DNA from: Raineyella fluvialis
GTDB lineage: Bacteria; Actinomycetota; Actinomycetes; Propionibacteriales; Propionibacteriaceae
Assembly: GCF_009646095.1 (NCBI RefSeq)
Contig: NZ_CP045725.1
Span: 3,534,001-3,598,000 of the forward strand
DNA length: 64,000 nucleotides
Direction: 5' to 3'
Both the position numbers and the translations under genes were made by a program. This document shows, piece after piece, positions 10,285-19,384 of this stretch (position 1 is its first letter; the number at the start of each line of letters is the position of its first letter). The notes beneath the pieces were generated by a model, which was given only the letters and a program-made list of their open reading frames with translations, was not told where the DNA came from and searched no databases.

Positions 10285-10358
10285 GCGAGCCCCTCACGGG
10301 ACCGGATCACCTCCGGAGCGTACGCTGCCGCCGGTGGCCCTCGTCTCCGCGACGAGCG

Positions 10359-11288
10359 TCAGGAGCGTACGCCCAACACCTCGCGTACCCGGGTGACATC
10401 ATCGTTCATCTGGACGATGAGCGACTCGATCCCGTCGAACTTCACCTGGCCGCGGATCCGCGAGACGAACTCGACCCGGACCCGCACCCCGTACAGTTCG
10501 AGATCGGTGCGGTCCAGGACGTAGGACTCGACGCGCAGCTCGTGGCCGTCGAAGGTGGGGTTGCGACCGACTGAGATGGCGGCCGGCATCGGCTGCTCGT
10601 CGGGCCGGTCCTTGCGGGTGAACCACCCGGCGTAGACGCCATCGGCGGGGGCGGCGCGCAGGTCCGACACCTGCAGGTTGGCGGTGGGGAAGCCCAACTG
10701 GCGACCGCGCTGGTCGCCGCGCACGACGGTCCCAGTGAAGCTGAAGCGGCGCCCCAGCATCTCCTCCGCGCCGACCAGGTCGCCATCCGCGAGGGCCGCC
10801 CGGATCCGGGTGGACGACGTCCGTTCCATCCCGTCGCCGGTGGCCAGGGGCGTGGAGTGCAGGGGGCTGCGGACCATGTCGATCGCGGTCACCTCGAACC
10901 GCCCGACCCCGAGTCGGCGCAGCGTGTCGACGTTACCGGCGGCGAAGTGCCCGAAGCGGAAGTTCTCCCCCACCACCACGCGGGCCGGGGAAAGGGGGAG
11001 CAGGAGCGAGGACACGAAGTCCTCCGGGGTCCGCTCGGAGAATTCCTTGGTGAAGGCCACGACCTCGACGCGGTCGGCTCCGGCGGCGCGGAGCATCTCG
11101 ACCCGCTCGTCGAGGTCGCAGAGCAGCTTCGGTTCGTGTCCGGGACGCACCACGCTGAGCGGGTGGGGCCAGAACGTCATCGCGATGACGGGCAGTCCGG
11201 GCTCGAGGCTGCGCGCGTGCGCGAGGACGGCGCGGTGGCCCAGGTGCACACCGTCGAAATTGCCGATGACGACTACGCTCTCGCTCAC
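10359..11288 (-). CDS. ribF: Bifunctional riboflavin kinase / FAD synthetase
   Basis: A 309-residue enzyme converting riboflavin to FMN and then FAD. The N-terminal nucleotidyltransferase has GNFDGVHLGHRAVL and the ERTSSTRIRAAL motif near its end; the C-terminal kinase has GDQRGRQLGFPTANL and the HELRVESYVLD segment. The GTG at 11288 follows AGGAG and gives a family-length N-terminus; the frame is open further upstream without similarity. It ends the rimP-nusA-ylxR-infB-rbfA-truB cluster. It normally precedes rpsO directly, but here it converges on RNase J. Confidence 0.95.
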   Translation of the reverse strand: MSESVVVIGNFDGVHLGHRAVLAHARSLEPGLPVIAMTFWPHPLSVVRPGHEPKLLCDLDERVEMLRAAGADRVEVVAFTKEFSERTPEDFVSSLLLPLSPARVVVGENFRFGHFAAGNVDTLRRLGVGRFEVTAIDMVRSPLHSTPLATGDGMERTSSTRIRAALADGDLVGAEEMLGRRFSFTGTVVRGDQRGRQLGFPTANLQVSDLRAAPADGVYAGWFTRKDRPDEQPMPAAISVGRNPTFDGHELRVESYVLDRTDLELYGVRVRVEFVSRIRGQVKFDGIESLIVQMNDDVTRVREVLGVRS

Positions 11289-11394
11289 TCTTCTCCTCGT
11301 CCATCGGCGGTAAGGGCTCCCTGGCCGATCGTAGCCGCACCGCCGCCCGCGGCACGATCGGGCGGCCGGTCCCTGGGGGCCGGCCGGGGACGGG

Positions 11395-12330
11395 TCAGCT
11401 CGGCGCGAAGACGGCCTCGGGGCGGGCATCGGGGCCGACCTGACGATACAGCGCGAGGAAGGTCCCGTCCGGACCGAACAGGGCGGTCAGCGGCGCGGGC
11501 AGCGCGATGCCCGGCAGGGCCCGACCATGGCCGACGTCGTCGGCCGTCCGGTCGTCGACCGTCATCCACGGGAAGCAGTTACGCGCCGCGTCGTCCAGTT
11601 CCAGGACGGCCAGTCGCGGGCCCTTCTGGGCGGACGCGTCGGAGGCGTCGTCACGGTCGGGCAGCGGCTGGGCAACGTCCAACCCGAAACCGCCGACCCT
11701 GGTCCGGCGCAACGCGGTGAGATGCCCTCCTGTTCCGAGTGCCTCACCGAGGTCACGGGCAAGCGCTCGCACGTACGTCCCGGTGGAGCACTCCACCGTC
11801 ACGTCCAGGTCGATGACCGTCAGCCCCGCCACGTCGGCGTCGCGCCGGGCGATGAGCTCGAACCGCGACACCGTCACCGGCCGGGAGGCGAGTTCGACCT
11901 GCTCCCCCGCCCGGACCCGTGCGTACGACCGTTGGCCGCCGACCTTGATCGCCGAGACGGCGGAGGGTCGCTGGGCGATGTCGCCGGTGAGGGCCGTCAT
12001 CGCTGCCCGGATCGCGTCATCGGTCACACCCGCCGCGCCGGGAGCGGTGAGGACCTCGCCCTCGGCGTCGTCGGTGACGGTCGTCTGGCCGAGCCGGATG
12101 GTGGCGTCGTACGCCTTGTCGTGCAGGGCCAGGTGGCCGAGCAACCGCGTCGCCCGGTTGACCCCGAGGATGAGCACCCCGGTCGCCATCGGGTCCAGTG
12201 TCCCGGCATGGCCGACCTTCCGGGTGCCGATCAGCCGACGGGCACGGGCGACCACGTCATGGGAGGTCATCCCGGCCGGCTTGTCGACAACGATCAGGCC
12301 GGACGGCCCCTGGTTCCTGGCTGCGGCCAC
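11395..12330 (-). CDS. truB: tRNA pseudouridine-55 synthase
   Basis: A 311-residue pseudouridine synthase that modifies U55 in the T-loop of tRNAs. GLIVVDKPAGMTSHDVV opens the domain and GHAGTLDPMATGVL carries the catalytic aspartate; CSTGTYVRALARDLG is the conserved C-terminal block. The GTG start is four bases beyond the rbfA stop, so the genes are tightly linked. Between truB and ribF about 100 bases remain, and ribF has its own ribosome binding site. Confidence 0.95.
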   Translation of the reverse strand: MAAARNQGPSGLIVVDKPAGMTSHDVVARARRLIGTRKVGHAGTLDPMATGVLILGVNRATRLLGHLALHDKAYDATIRLGQTTVTDDAEGEVLTAPGAAGVTDDAIRAAMTALTGDIAQRPSAVSAIKVGGQRSYARVRAGEQVELASRPVTVSRFELIARRDADVAGLTVIDLDVTVECSTGTYVRALARDLGEALGTGGHLTALRRTRVGGFGLDVAQPLPDRDDASDASAQKGPRLAVLELDDAARNCFPWMTVDDRTADDVGHGRALPGIALPAPLTALFGPDGTFLALYRQVGPDARPEAVFAPS

Positions 12331-12333
12331 GGA

Positions 12334-12924
12334 TCAGTCGCGTTCGAACAGATCCGACGGGTCCACCGGACCGGGCGCATCGGCCTGGTCGTCCTGGTGG
12401 GCCGGGTCCTCGTCGTCGTCCCGCTCGCCCGTCTCGTCGCCGGGCGCGCCGGGACCGGGCTGGCCCGGACCGGGCTGGCCGGACTCACCGACCTCGCCAT
12501 CCTCGTCCTCGTCCTTGCGCCGGTAGGGGTCGGCCTCGCCGGCGTAGGTGGCGTTCTCCCGCTGCTCGGCGAGGGCCGCGTCGCCCGCCTGGGCGCGCGC
12601 CAGCAGGTCCTCGATACTTGCCGCCGTGTCCGGCAGCGCGTCGAGGACGAAGGCGATGGACGGTGCGTAACGCAACCCGAGCCGCTTGCCGACGGTCGAA
12701 CGGATCAGTCCCGTCGCCGACTTCAGCGCAGCGGCGGTCCCGGCCCGCGCCGCCTCGTCGCCGTAGACGGTGTAGAAGACGGTCGCTTCGCGGGAGTCAC
12801 CCGTGAGACGGACGTCGGTGATGGTGACGAAGCCGAGGCGCGGATCCTTGATCCGTTTCTCGAGCATCTGGGCGACGATCGATTTGATCTGGTCGGCCAG
12901 TTTCAGCACGCGCGGGTTCGGCAT
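12334..12924 (-). CDS. rbfA: 30S ribosome-binding factor A with acidic tail
   Basis: A late-stage 30S maturation factor. Residues 1-120 form the KH-type RbfA domain (DQIKSIVAQMLEKRIKDPRLGFVTITDV, then APSIAFVLDALPDTAASIEDLL). The protein is 196 residues, about 60 longer than a minimal RbfA, because of a disordered Asp/Glu/Gly/Pro tail containing a twice-repeated GQPGP unit encoded by a 15-base tandem repeat. It follows infB after a strong terminator hairpin, so a separate promoter between infB and rbfA is likely. Confidence 0.93.
   Translation of the reverse strand: MPNPRVLKLADQIKSIVAQMLEKRIKDPRLGFVTITDVRLTGDSREATVFYTVYGDEAARAGTAAALKSATGLIRSTVGKRLGLRYAPSIAFVLDALPDTAASIEDLLARAQAGDAALAEQRENATYAGEADPYRRKDEDEDGEVGESGQPGPGQPGPGAPGDETGERDDDEDPAHQDDQADAPGPVDPSDLFERD
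12452..12481 (-). repeat. 15-base tandem repeat in the rbfA tail
   Basis: GGACCGGGCTGGCCC (plus-strand reading) is followed at once by the same 15 bases with one change at the end. In the rbfA frame it encodes the repeated Gly-Gln-Pro-Gly-Pro units of the disordered tail. Confidence 0.8.
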
Positions 12925-12970
12925 GCCGCTTCCTTTCAGTCAAGCGAGACGATGTGACAGACGGGACGAC

Positions 12971-13017
12971 GTGAGGGGCGGGGCCCGGGCCGGGGCCCGT
13001 GGGGCCCCGCCCCTCAC
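12971..13017 (-). terminator. infB terminator: very strong GC hairpin
   Basis: A perfect 16-base-pair stem (GTGAGGGGCGGGGCCC / GGGCCCCGCCCCTCAC) with a 15-base loop lies between the infB stop (13085) and the rbfA start (12924). The flanks ACGAC and GTCGT can extend the stem past a one-base bulge. There is no T-tract, so it is an actinobacterial I-shaped terminator or a strong mRNA-end stabiliser. Confidence 0.75.
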
Positions 13018-13084
13018 CGTCGTGTCGTGCGACCTTCACCCGGTGTCCTTGCAGACCATCCGGGCCGGATCCATCGGTGGTGGA

Positions 13085-16079
13085 TCAGTCGCGCGGCTTC
13101 TCCCGCATCTCGTACGTCTCGATGATGTCGTCCACCCGGATGTCGGAGTACCCGCTGAGGGTGAGGCCGCACTCGAAGCCCTCGCGGACCTCGGTCACGT
13201 CATCCTTCTCCCGACGCAGGGTGTTGATCTCCGACTCGGCAACCACGACCCCGTCACGCAGCAGTCGCGCCTTGGCGTGACGTCGCATGATGCCGCTCTG
13301 GACCATGACACCGGCGATGATGCCCGCCTTGGAGGACTTGAAGATCTGGCGGATCTCCGCCTGACCGAGCACAACCTCCTCGAAGATCGGCTTGAGCATG
13401 CCCTTGAGCGCGGCTTCCACCTCGTCGATCGCCTGGTAGATGATCGAGTAGTAGCGGATGTCGACGTTCTCCTGGTCGGCGAGCTGGGTCGCCTTCCCCT
13501 GGGCACGCACGTTGTAGCCGATGATGACGGCACCGGAGGCCGACGCCAGCGTGACGTTGGTCTCGGTGATGGCACCGACACCGCGGTCGATGATGCGCAC
13601 CGAGATGTCCTCGCCGACGTCGATCTTGAGCAGCGCGTCCTCCAGGGCCTCGACCGAACCGGCCGAATCGCCCTTGAGGATGAGGGCCAGTTCCTGGACC
13701 TCGCCCTTCTCCATCTGCTCGAAGATCTGGTCGAGCGTCTTGCGACGCGCCCCCATCGCCTGGGCGGCGGCACGGTTGCGCGCCTCCCGCTGCTCGGCGA
13801 TCTGGCGAGCCATCCGGTCGTCCTCGACGGCCAGGAAGGTGTCGCCCGCCCCGGGTACAGCGGTCAGACCGAGGACCTGGACCGGCATCGACGGAGGAGC
13901 AGCCTCCACGAGCTCACCGTTGCTGGCGATCATTGCCCGGACACGTCCGTGGGCCGCACCACACACGACGGAGTCACCGACGTGCAGGGTGCCGCGCTGG
14001 ACGAGCACGGAGATGACCGGACCACGGCCCTTGTCGAGGTGCGCCTCGATGGAGACACCCTGGGCGGGCATATCCGGGTTGGCGCGCAGGTCGAGCGACG
14101 CGTCAGCCGTGAGGACGATCGCTTCCAGCAGGTCGTCCAGACCCTGACCGCTGACCGCCGACACGTCGACGAACATCGTCTCGCCGCCGTATTCCTCGGG
14201 GACCAGACCGTACTCGGTGAGCTGACCACGGACCTTGGTCGGGTCGGCCGCCGGCTTGTCGATCTTGTTCACGGCCACCACGATCGGCACGTCCGCCGCG
14301 AGGGCATGGTTCAACGCCTCGATGGTCTGAGGCATCACACCGTCGTCGGCAGCCACCACGAGCACTGCGATGTCGGTCGACTTGGCACCACGGGCACGCA
14401 TGGCGGTGAACGCCTCGTGACCGGGGGTGTCGATGAAGGTGATCCGCCGCTCGCGGTCGTCGACCTCTGTCGACACCTGGTAGGCACCGATACTCTGGGT
14501 GATGCCGCCGGCCTCCTTGGCCACCACGTTGGAGTGGCGGTAGGCGTCCAGCAGCTTCGTCTTGCCGTGGTCGACGTGACCCATGACGGTGACGACCGGC
14601 GGACGGGCCTCGAGGTCCTCCTCACCGCCCTCGTTCTCGCCGTACTCGATGTCGAAGGACTCCAGCAGCTCACGGTCCTCGTCCTCGGGCGAGACGACCT
14701 GGATGTTGTAGTCCAGCTCGGCGCCCAGCAGCTGCAGGGTCTCGTCGGCGACCGACTGGGTGGCGGTCACCATCTCGCCCAGCGAGAACAGCACCTGGAC
14801 CAGCGCAGCCGGATCGACACCGATCTTCTCGGCGAGATCGGACAGCGACGCGCCTCGACGGAGGCGGACAGCGGCGCCGTCACCCTTACGGATGCGCACG
14901 CCACCGATCGTCGGGGCCTCCATCTCGTCGAACTCTTGACGACGCTGCTTCTTGGACTTGCGTCCACGACGCGACGGGCCACCCGGACGACCGAAGGCGC
15001 CCTGCGTACCGCCACGACCGCGGCCACCGCCGCGACCACCCTGCGGACCGCCGGTGCTCGGCCCCGTGCTGGGACCGCCACCGAAGCCGCCGCCGGGACG
15101 ACCCGGCCCACCACCGGTGCGACCGCGACCGGGACCGCCGGTGCGCCCACCGCGGGCTCCCGGTCCGGCCGGGCCAGCGAGGAGGAGTGGTGCTTGGGCA
15201 TCATGGCCGGGTTGGGACGCGGCATACCTGCCGGCGAGGGACCGCCGGGACGAGCACCTGCCGGGCGCGGACCACCCGGGTGCTGGCCCGGACCAGGACG
15301 TCCGGCACCCTCGGGGCGACCTCCCTCGGGGCGCGGACGCCTCTGCTGGGTGCCCATGCCCTGCGCGGACGCGAACGGGTTGTTGCCCGGACGCGGGCCA
15401 CTGCGGCGAGGACCGGGGGTCGGCGCGGCGCCACCGGGACCGGGCTTCGGTGCACCGGGACGTGCACCCTGAGCGGGACGGGCACCGGGCTTCGGGGCAC
15501 CGGGCGCGGTCGGACGTGCCGACGTGCCACCGGGACGCGGAGCGCCACCGGGACGCGGTCCCGGAGCGGCAGGGCGCGGCGCGGGCGAGGCGCCCGCCGG
15601 ACGCGGAGCGGCAGGACGCGGCGCAGCGGGGCCGGCCGTGCCGGTGGGGCGCGGAGCGGCGGGGCCGGCGGGACGCGGAGCAGCCGGGCGTGCCGCTGTC
15701 TCGCCACCGGACTGCTGTCGCGGACCGGGACGGGCGCCGCCCTGGGGATGGGATGCGGGGGCCTCGGGACGCGCGGCCGGCTGCGCCGGAGACTCCTGGG
15801 GGACCGGACGCTCGCTGGGCTCCGGTGTGGCGGCGGGCCGCTCTGCGGCGCGTGCCGCAGGACGGGGAGCCGCGGGACGCGGCGCCGGCCGGGGGCCGGC
15901 TTGGGTGCGGGGGCCGCAGACGAACCGCCCATCTTCTCCTTCAGTCGTCGGACCACAGGCGCTTCGATGGTCGACGACGCCGACCGGACGAACTCACCCA
16001 TGTCACCCAGGGTCTTCAGGACTTCCTTGCTCTCGACTCCGAGCTCCTTCGCGAGCTCGTAGACTCGGACCTTTGCCAC
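13085..16079 (-). CDS. infB: Translation initiation factor IF-2 (two apparent frameshifts)
   Basis: Read across two one-base gaps this is a 998-residue IF-2, which brings initiator tRNA to the ribosome. The N-terminus [21 protein letters not shown] is the IF2_N domain; a long Pro/Ala/Arg/Gly linker with repeated AAPRPA-like units follows; then a second IF2_N-like segment ([15 protein letters not shown]), the GTPase ([22 protein letters not shown]) and the C-terminal domains ending before 13085. The frame breaks at the C-run opposite 15891-15895 and again opposite 15171-15173; adding one base to each run restores a continuous protein. Both breaks are in the linker, so sequencing error is far likelier than loss of an essential gene. 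The GTG start follows GGAGGAG. Confidence 0.9.
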
Positions 16080-16139
16080 TACTCTCCTCCGCGGTCCGGT
16101 CAGTCGAGCCGGACCAGCTAGTTGACTTGCTTGCTCATT

Positions 16140-16153
16140 GATGAGTACTCATC
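16140..16153. repeat. 14-base perfect palindrome upstream of infB
   Basis: GATGAGTACTCATC lies in the 136-base ylxR-infB gap, 61-74 bases before the infB start. The perfect symmetry and lower GC content than its surroundings suggest a protein-binding site or a small RNA hairpin; no regulator can be named. Confidence 0.5.
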
Positions 16154-16215
16154 GAGTGGTCATGAGCGTCTGCCCACTTTCTGGTTCCCCCGACCGGTCG
16201 GCCGGGTGTCGTCAC

Positions 16216-16524
16216 TCACACAGATCCGGGTGGCACGTGACGATCCGGGGATGCGAGGGTGGTCAGCAGGGTGGCCACCTGGTCACCGTCCACGTGGGGG
16301 TTGCGCAAGGCTCGTCCCACGGCGCGGCGCCGCATCGCCAGGTCACAACAGTGCGGATCGGGATGCACCCAGGCACCTCGACCCGGAGCCGTCCCGTTCG
16401 GGTCGAGGGCAACACAGGCTGCCGTACGATCCCAGACGAGGCGCACCAGTCCGGACTTGGCGGACCGTCCACGACATCCGACACATGTACGCTCGGGCAC
16501 GTGTGAGGACGGAGGACGGACCAC
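16216..16524 (-). CDS. ylxR: YlxR family RNA-binding protein (DUF448)
   Basis: A small protein (102 residues from the first start, about 94 from the internal GTG before PERTCVGC) of the YlxR family. It has the paired cysteines ERTCVGCRG and the signature PGRGAWVHPDPHCC. Members sit between nusA and infB in most Gram-positive bacteria and have been linked to RNA binding and, in Bacillus subtilis and related bacteria, to RNase P. The position here is exactly that. The internal GTG start is plausible because similarity begins there. Confidence 0.88.
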   Translation of the reverse strand: MVRPPSSHVPERTCVGCRGRSAKSGLVRLVWDRTAACVALDPNGTAPGRGAWVHPDPHCCDLAMRRRAVGRALRNPHVDGDQVATLLTTLASPDRHVPPGSV

Positions 16525-16713
16525 CGTCAGAGTTTAGCGGACAATCTCCCGTCATACGAATCCCTCTCGCAGGGACATCCTCCTGCGAGGCCCACCCGGA
16601 GACGCGCTCCCGGGAGTCGAGCCGAGTTCCACCCTTTTCGACGGAGTTCCCAGCTTTATCACAGCCGTGACCCAGCACACCCCAAGCTCGGGCTGACATC
16701 GTTCATGGTGTCG

Positions 16714-16752
16714 AAGGGCGCCGCGGATTTCCCCCCATTCCGTGGCGCCCTT
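16714..16752 (-). terminator. Hairpin between nusA and ylxR
   Basis: Arms AAGGGCGCCGCGGA and TCCGTGGCGCCCTT pair over 14 positions (one G-T or A-C position depending on strand) around an 11-base loop, about 48 bases after the nusA stop. It could end rimP-nusA transcripts or act as an attenuator before ylxR-infB, at a spot where NusA-dependent autocontrol is plausible. The 275 bases between nusA and ylxR hold nothing else that I recognise. Confidence 0.6.
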
Positions 16753-16799
16753 TGCCCTTCCTTCCGCAGTCCGCTCGCCGCGCTGGTCTCCGGCCGCGA

Positions 16800-17777
16800 T
16801 CAGTGGGCAGCGGCCTCGTTGTCCGGGTGGATGTCGATCCGCCAGCCGGTCAACCGGGCGGCGAGACGAGCGTTCTGGCCCTCGCGACCGATCGCGAGCG
16901 ACAGCTGGTAGTCCGGGACCACCACCCGGGCCGCTCGGGCCGCGGGATCCACGACCGTCACCGAGGCGACCTTCGCCGGGGAGAGGGCGTTCCCGACGAA
17001 CACTGCGGGATCCTCCGACCAGTCGATGATGTCGATCTTCTCTTCGTTGAGCTCGTGCATCACCGCGCGGACACGCTGACCCATCGGGCCGATGCATGCT
17101 CCCTTCGCCGAGACGTCGGGCCGGGTGGAGCGGACCGCGATCTTGGTCCGGTGGCCCGCTTCACGGGCCAGGGCCTTGATCTCGACGACACCCTGCTCGA
17201 TCTCCGGCACCTCGCGCTCGAAGAGCTTCTGGACCAGCTGGGGGTGCGTGCGGGAGACGACGACCTGGGGCCCCTTCACTTCCTTCCGGACGGCGACCAC
17301 GTAGACCCGCAGCCGCGTGCCGTGGCGGTAGTCCTCACCGGAGACCTGTTCGGCGGGCGGCATGATCGCCTCGATGTCGCCGAGGTCGACCCGGACGACC
17401 CTGTTGTCGCGGTCCTGCTGGACGGTGCCCATCACCACGTCGCCCTCGATGGCGGAGAAGGTGCCGTACTTCTTCTCGTCCTCGGCGTCACGGATCCGCT
17501 GCAGGATCACCTGGCGAGCGGTCGCCGCCGCGATCCGGCCGAAGCCCGCGGGAGTGTCGTCGTACTCGCCGATGACCATGCCCTCCTCGTCCTTCTCCGG
17601 GGCGATGACGGCGACCTTGCCGGACTTCCGGTCCAGCACGACGCGCGCGCCGGGCACCGGGGCATCGGACTTGTGGTACGCGGTGAGCAGGGCCTCCTCG
17701 AGGGCGGAGACCAGCACCTCCAGCGGGATCTCCTTGTCGTGCTCGATGGCACGCAGTGCAGCCATATCGACGTCCAT
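16800..17777 (-). CDS. nusA: Transcription termination/antitermination factor NusA
   Basis: A 325-residue NusA, the short actinobacterial form without the C-terminal acidic repeats of enterobacteria. It has the N-terminal RNA polymerase-binding domain ([25 protein letters not shown] region), an S1 domain (around 120-195), and two KH domains, the first with [15 protein letters not shown] and the second near the C-terminus with [19 protein letters not shown]. The ATG at 17777 is two bases from the rimP stop and is the family start; a longer open frame upstream runs through rimP and is spurious. It modulates pausing, termination and rRNA antitermination. Confidence 0.96.
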   Translation of the reverse strand: MDVDMAALRAIEHDKEIPLEVLVSALEEALLTAYHKSDAPVPGARVVLDRKSGKVAVIAPEKDEEGMVIGEYDDTPAGFGRIAAATARQVILQRIRDAEDEKKYGTFSAIEGDVVMGTVQQDRDNRVVRVDLGDIEAIMPPAEQVSGEDYRHGTRLRVYVVAVRKEVKGPQVVVSRTHPQLVQKLFEREVPEIEQGVVEIKALAREAGHRTKIAVRSTRPDVSAKGACIGPMGQRVRAVMHELNEEKIDIIDWSEDPAVFVGNALSPAKVASVTVVDPAARAARVVVPDYQLSLAIGREGQNARLAARLTGWRIDIHPDNEAAAH

Positions 17778-17779
17778 GA

Positions 17780-18286
17780 TCAGTCCTCCTCCTTGTCCTG
17801 GCGCTTCATCTCGACCAGGACCCGGGCCTTGGTGATGTCGGCGTACGCGCACCGACGTGGCGTCGCGACACCCTTGCCGGGGCGCGGGTCCTCGGGCTCG
17901 ATCAGCAGGTCGGCCCCGTCCTCGTCGGTCGCCACGATCCGGGCCTCGAACGTTTCGCCGGTCGTCGTGGTGATCCGGACCAGGTGACCGATGTTGCGAC
18001 GCCAGTGCCGGGGCAGGGTCAACGGACGGCTGACGCCCCGCGAGGAGACCTCCAGCGTGTAGGCGCCCGATCCGACGCCCTCCGAGTCGTCGAGGGCGTC
18101 GGAAAGGTCGCGTGAGGCCGCGGCGATGTCGTCGATGAGCGGGCCGTGTCCCTCCGGCCCGTCGCCGTCCACCGTGACCCGGAGCAGCACACGCTTGCCC
18201 ACGGGAATGATGTCGAGCGCGTCGAGTTCGAGCTCGTGACGGGCGAGCACCGGTTCGATGACCTCGATGAGTTGCCGTTCGTTCAT
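17780..18286 (-). CDS. rimP: Ribosome maturation factor RimP
   Basis: A 168-residue protein required for 30S subunit assembly. It has the two-domain RimP layout: an N-terminal alpha/beta domain ([17 protein letters not shown], then the [10 protein letters not shown] block and [15 protein letters not shown]) and a C-terminal SH3-like barrel ([23 protein letters not shown]). The ATG at 18286 follows AGGAGC at good spacing. It heads the nusA-infB cluster and is divergent from the DUF4439 lipoprotein gene. Confidence 0.94.
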   Translation of the reverse strand: MNERQLIEVIEPVLARHELELDALDIIPVGKRVLLRVTVDGDGPEGHGPLIDDIAAASRDLSDALDDSEGVGSGAYTLEVSSRGVSRPLTLPRHWRRNIGHLVRITTTTGETFEARIVATDEDGADLLIEPEDPRPGKGVATPRRCAYADITKARVLVEMKRQDKEED

Positions 18287-18435
18287 GGGCGCTCCTCGAT
18301 CCGATTGTGGAATGCGGTTGTCGGTCGCGCTCCGACGGTCCACCGAAGGGTCTACCCGTCGACGCGATCACCGGCCGAGCAGGCCCCGGGCACCGTGTGG
18401 CCGCGCGATCCGTGCAGGCAAGCATACCCGTGCGC

Positions 18436-18451
18436 TACCGTTCGCCCTGTG
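18436..18451 (+). promoter_or_regulatory. Leaderless promoter of the DUF4439 gene
   Basis: TACCGT (18436-18441) precedes the GTG start by seven bases, with no ribosome binding site. Confidence 0.5.
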
Positions 18452-19336
18452 CTGACGCGTCGAGTGATCCTGGCGGCCGCCGTCGGCGGCGCCCTTGCGG
18501 GTGTCACCGGATGCGTACGGCGCGATCCCACGGTCAGCGGCCGCCCCACCGGCACGCCCTCGGCCGATCGCTCCCCCAGCCCCGTCGCGCTGGCGCAGTA
18601 CGCAGGACTGCCTGCCGGCCTGGCAGCGGCGGTACGCGCCGGCGCCCCGGGGGCCGACCGGCTCGGGGGTTTCCGGGACCGGGCCGCCGCCGCGTTCGAC
18701 GCGCAGGCTGCGGTCCTCGCTCCCGGCACCACGGCGACTGCTCCCGCCGGGAGCCTCGCCGACAGCGCGCACTCGGCCGGGGCCCAGCTCCTCGGCGCCT
18801 CCGCGAGGGGGACCGCCGCCGCACGGCTCGCCGCCGCGGGCGCCTACGCGGCCGCGATCGGCTCGCTGGCCTCGACCACGGCCCCGCGGACACCGACGGA
18901 GGGGCCCTCTTCCGCCACTGTCACAGCACTCGGCGACGCCGAGGCGATGACGGCCCTGATCACGCAACTGTCCGCGGCGGTGTACGCCACCGAGGCGGCG
19001 CTCGCCCACTTCTCCGGCGAGGACACGCGGTGGGCCCGTGCCACTCTGGACGGGCACCGGGCGACGCTCGACGGGCTGGCCGCGGAACTGACGCGCCGGT
19101 CCGTCCGGGTCCCCGCTCCGGCGGTGGCGTACGACATCGGGCGCCCCTCCGACGCGGCCTCGGCAGCCACCCTGATGGCACGGGTGCAGACGGCGGTGCT
19201 GCCCGATGCGTGCCGCGTGGTGCGCGCCGCCACCGACGACGGCGTCCGCACGCTCGGCGCCTCGGCGCTCCAGGACGCCGCGGTGGCCGTGGCCCGATCC
19301 GGCGGCGCGCTGCCGGTCTGGCCGGGCTGGGCCTGA
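18449..19336 (+). CDS. Ferritin-like DUF4439 lipoprotein
   Basis: A 295-residue predicted lipoprotein. Two arginines (LTRR) start a hydrophobic signal peptide that ends in a lipobox, GVTGC, with Cys22 as the lipidation site, so it should be anchored outside the membrane. The C-terminal ~140 residues are helical and Ala-rich (AYAAAIGSLAS, YATEAALAHFSGED) and match my recollection of the actinobacterial DUF4439 ferritin-like domain found beside rimP. The function is unknown. The GTG start is apparently leaderless. Confidence 0.75.
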   Translation: MLTRRVILAAAVGGALAGVTGCVRRDPTVSGRPTGTPSADRSPSPVALAQYAGLPAGLAAAVRAGAPGADRLGGFRDRAAAAFDAQAAVLAPGTTATAPAGSLADSAHSAGAQLLGASARGTAAARLAAAGAYAAAIGSLASTTAPRTPTEGPSSATVTALGDAEAMTALITQLSAAVYATEAALAHFSGEDTRWARATLDGHRATLDGLAAELTRRSVRVPAPAVAYDIGRPSDAASAATLMARVQTAVLPDACRVVRAATDDGVRTLGASALQDAAVAVARSGGALPVWPGWA

Positions 19337-19384
19337 GCAAGCGGTCCCCTGCCCGCGGCCCGGGCGAGGATCTCGGGGCGGAGG

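Noticed and set aside
10315-10372. Paired GCGTACGC palindromes between rnj and ribF as a terminator
   Set aside because: The two copies could pair, but the 39-base interior is poorly structured and there is no T-tract. Noted only as a possible trace of rearrangement.
12803-15472. 889-codon plus-strand frame opposite infB
   Set aside because: It is a composition-driven antisense frame of infB. It has no ribosome binding site or recognisable domain.
15500-15900. Short GC-rich repeats in the infB linker resembling a repeat array
   Set aside because: They are codon-phased units of a Pro/Ala/Arg protein linker with irregular spacing, not CRISPR repeats with spacers.
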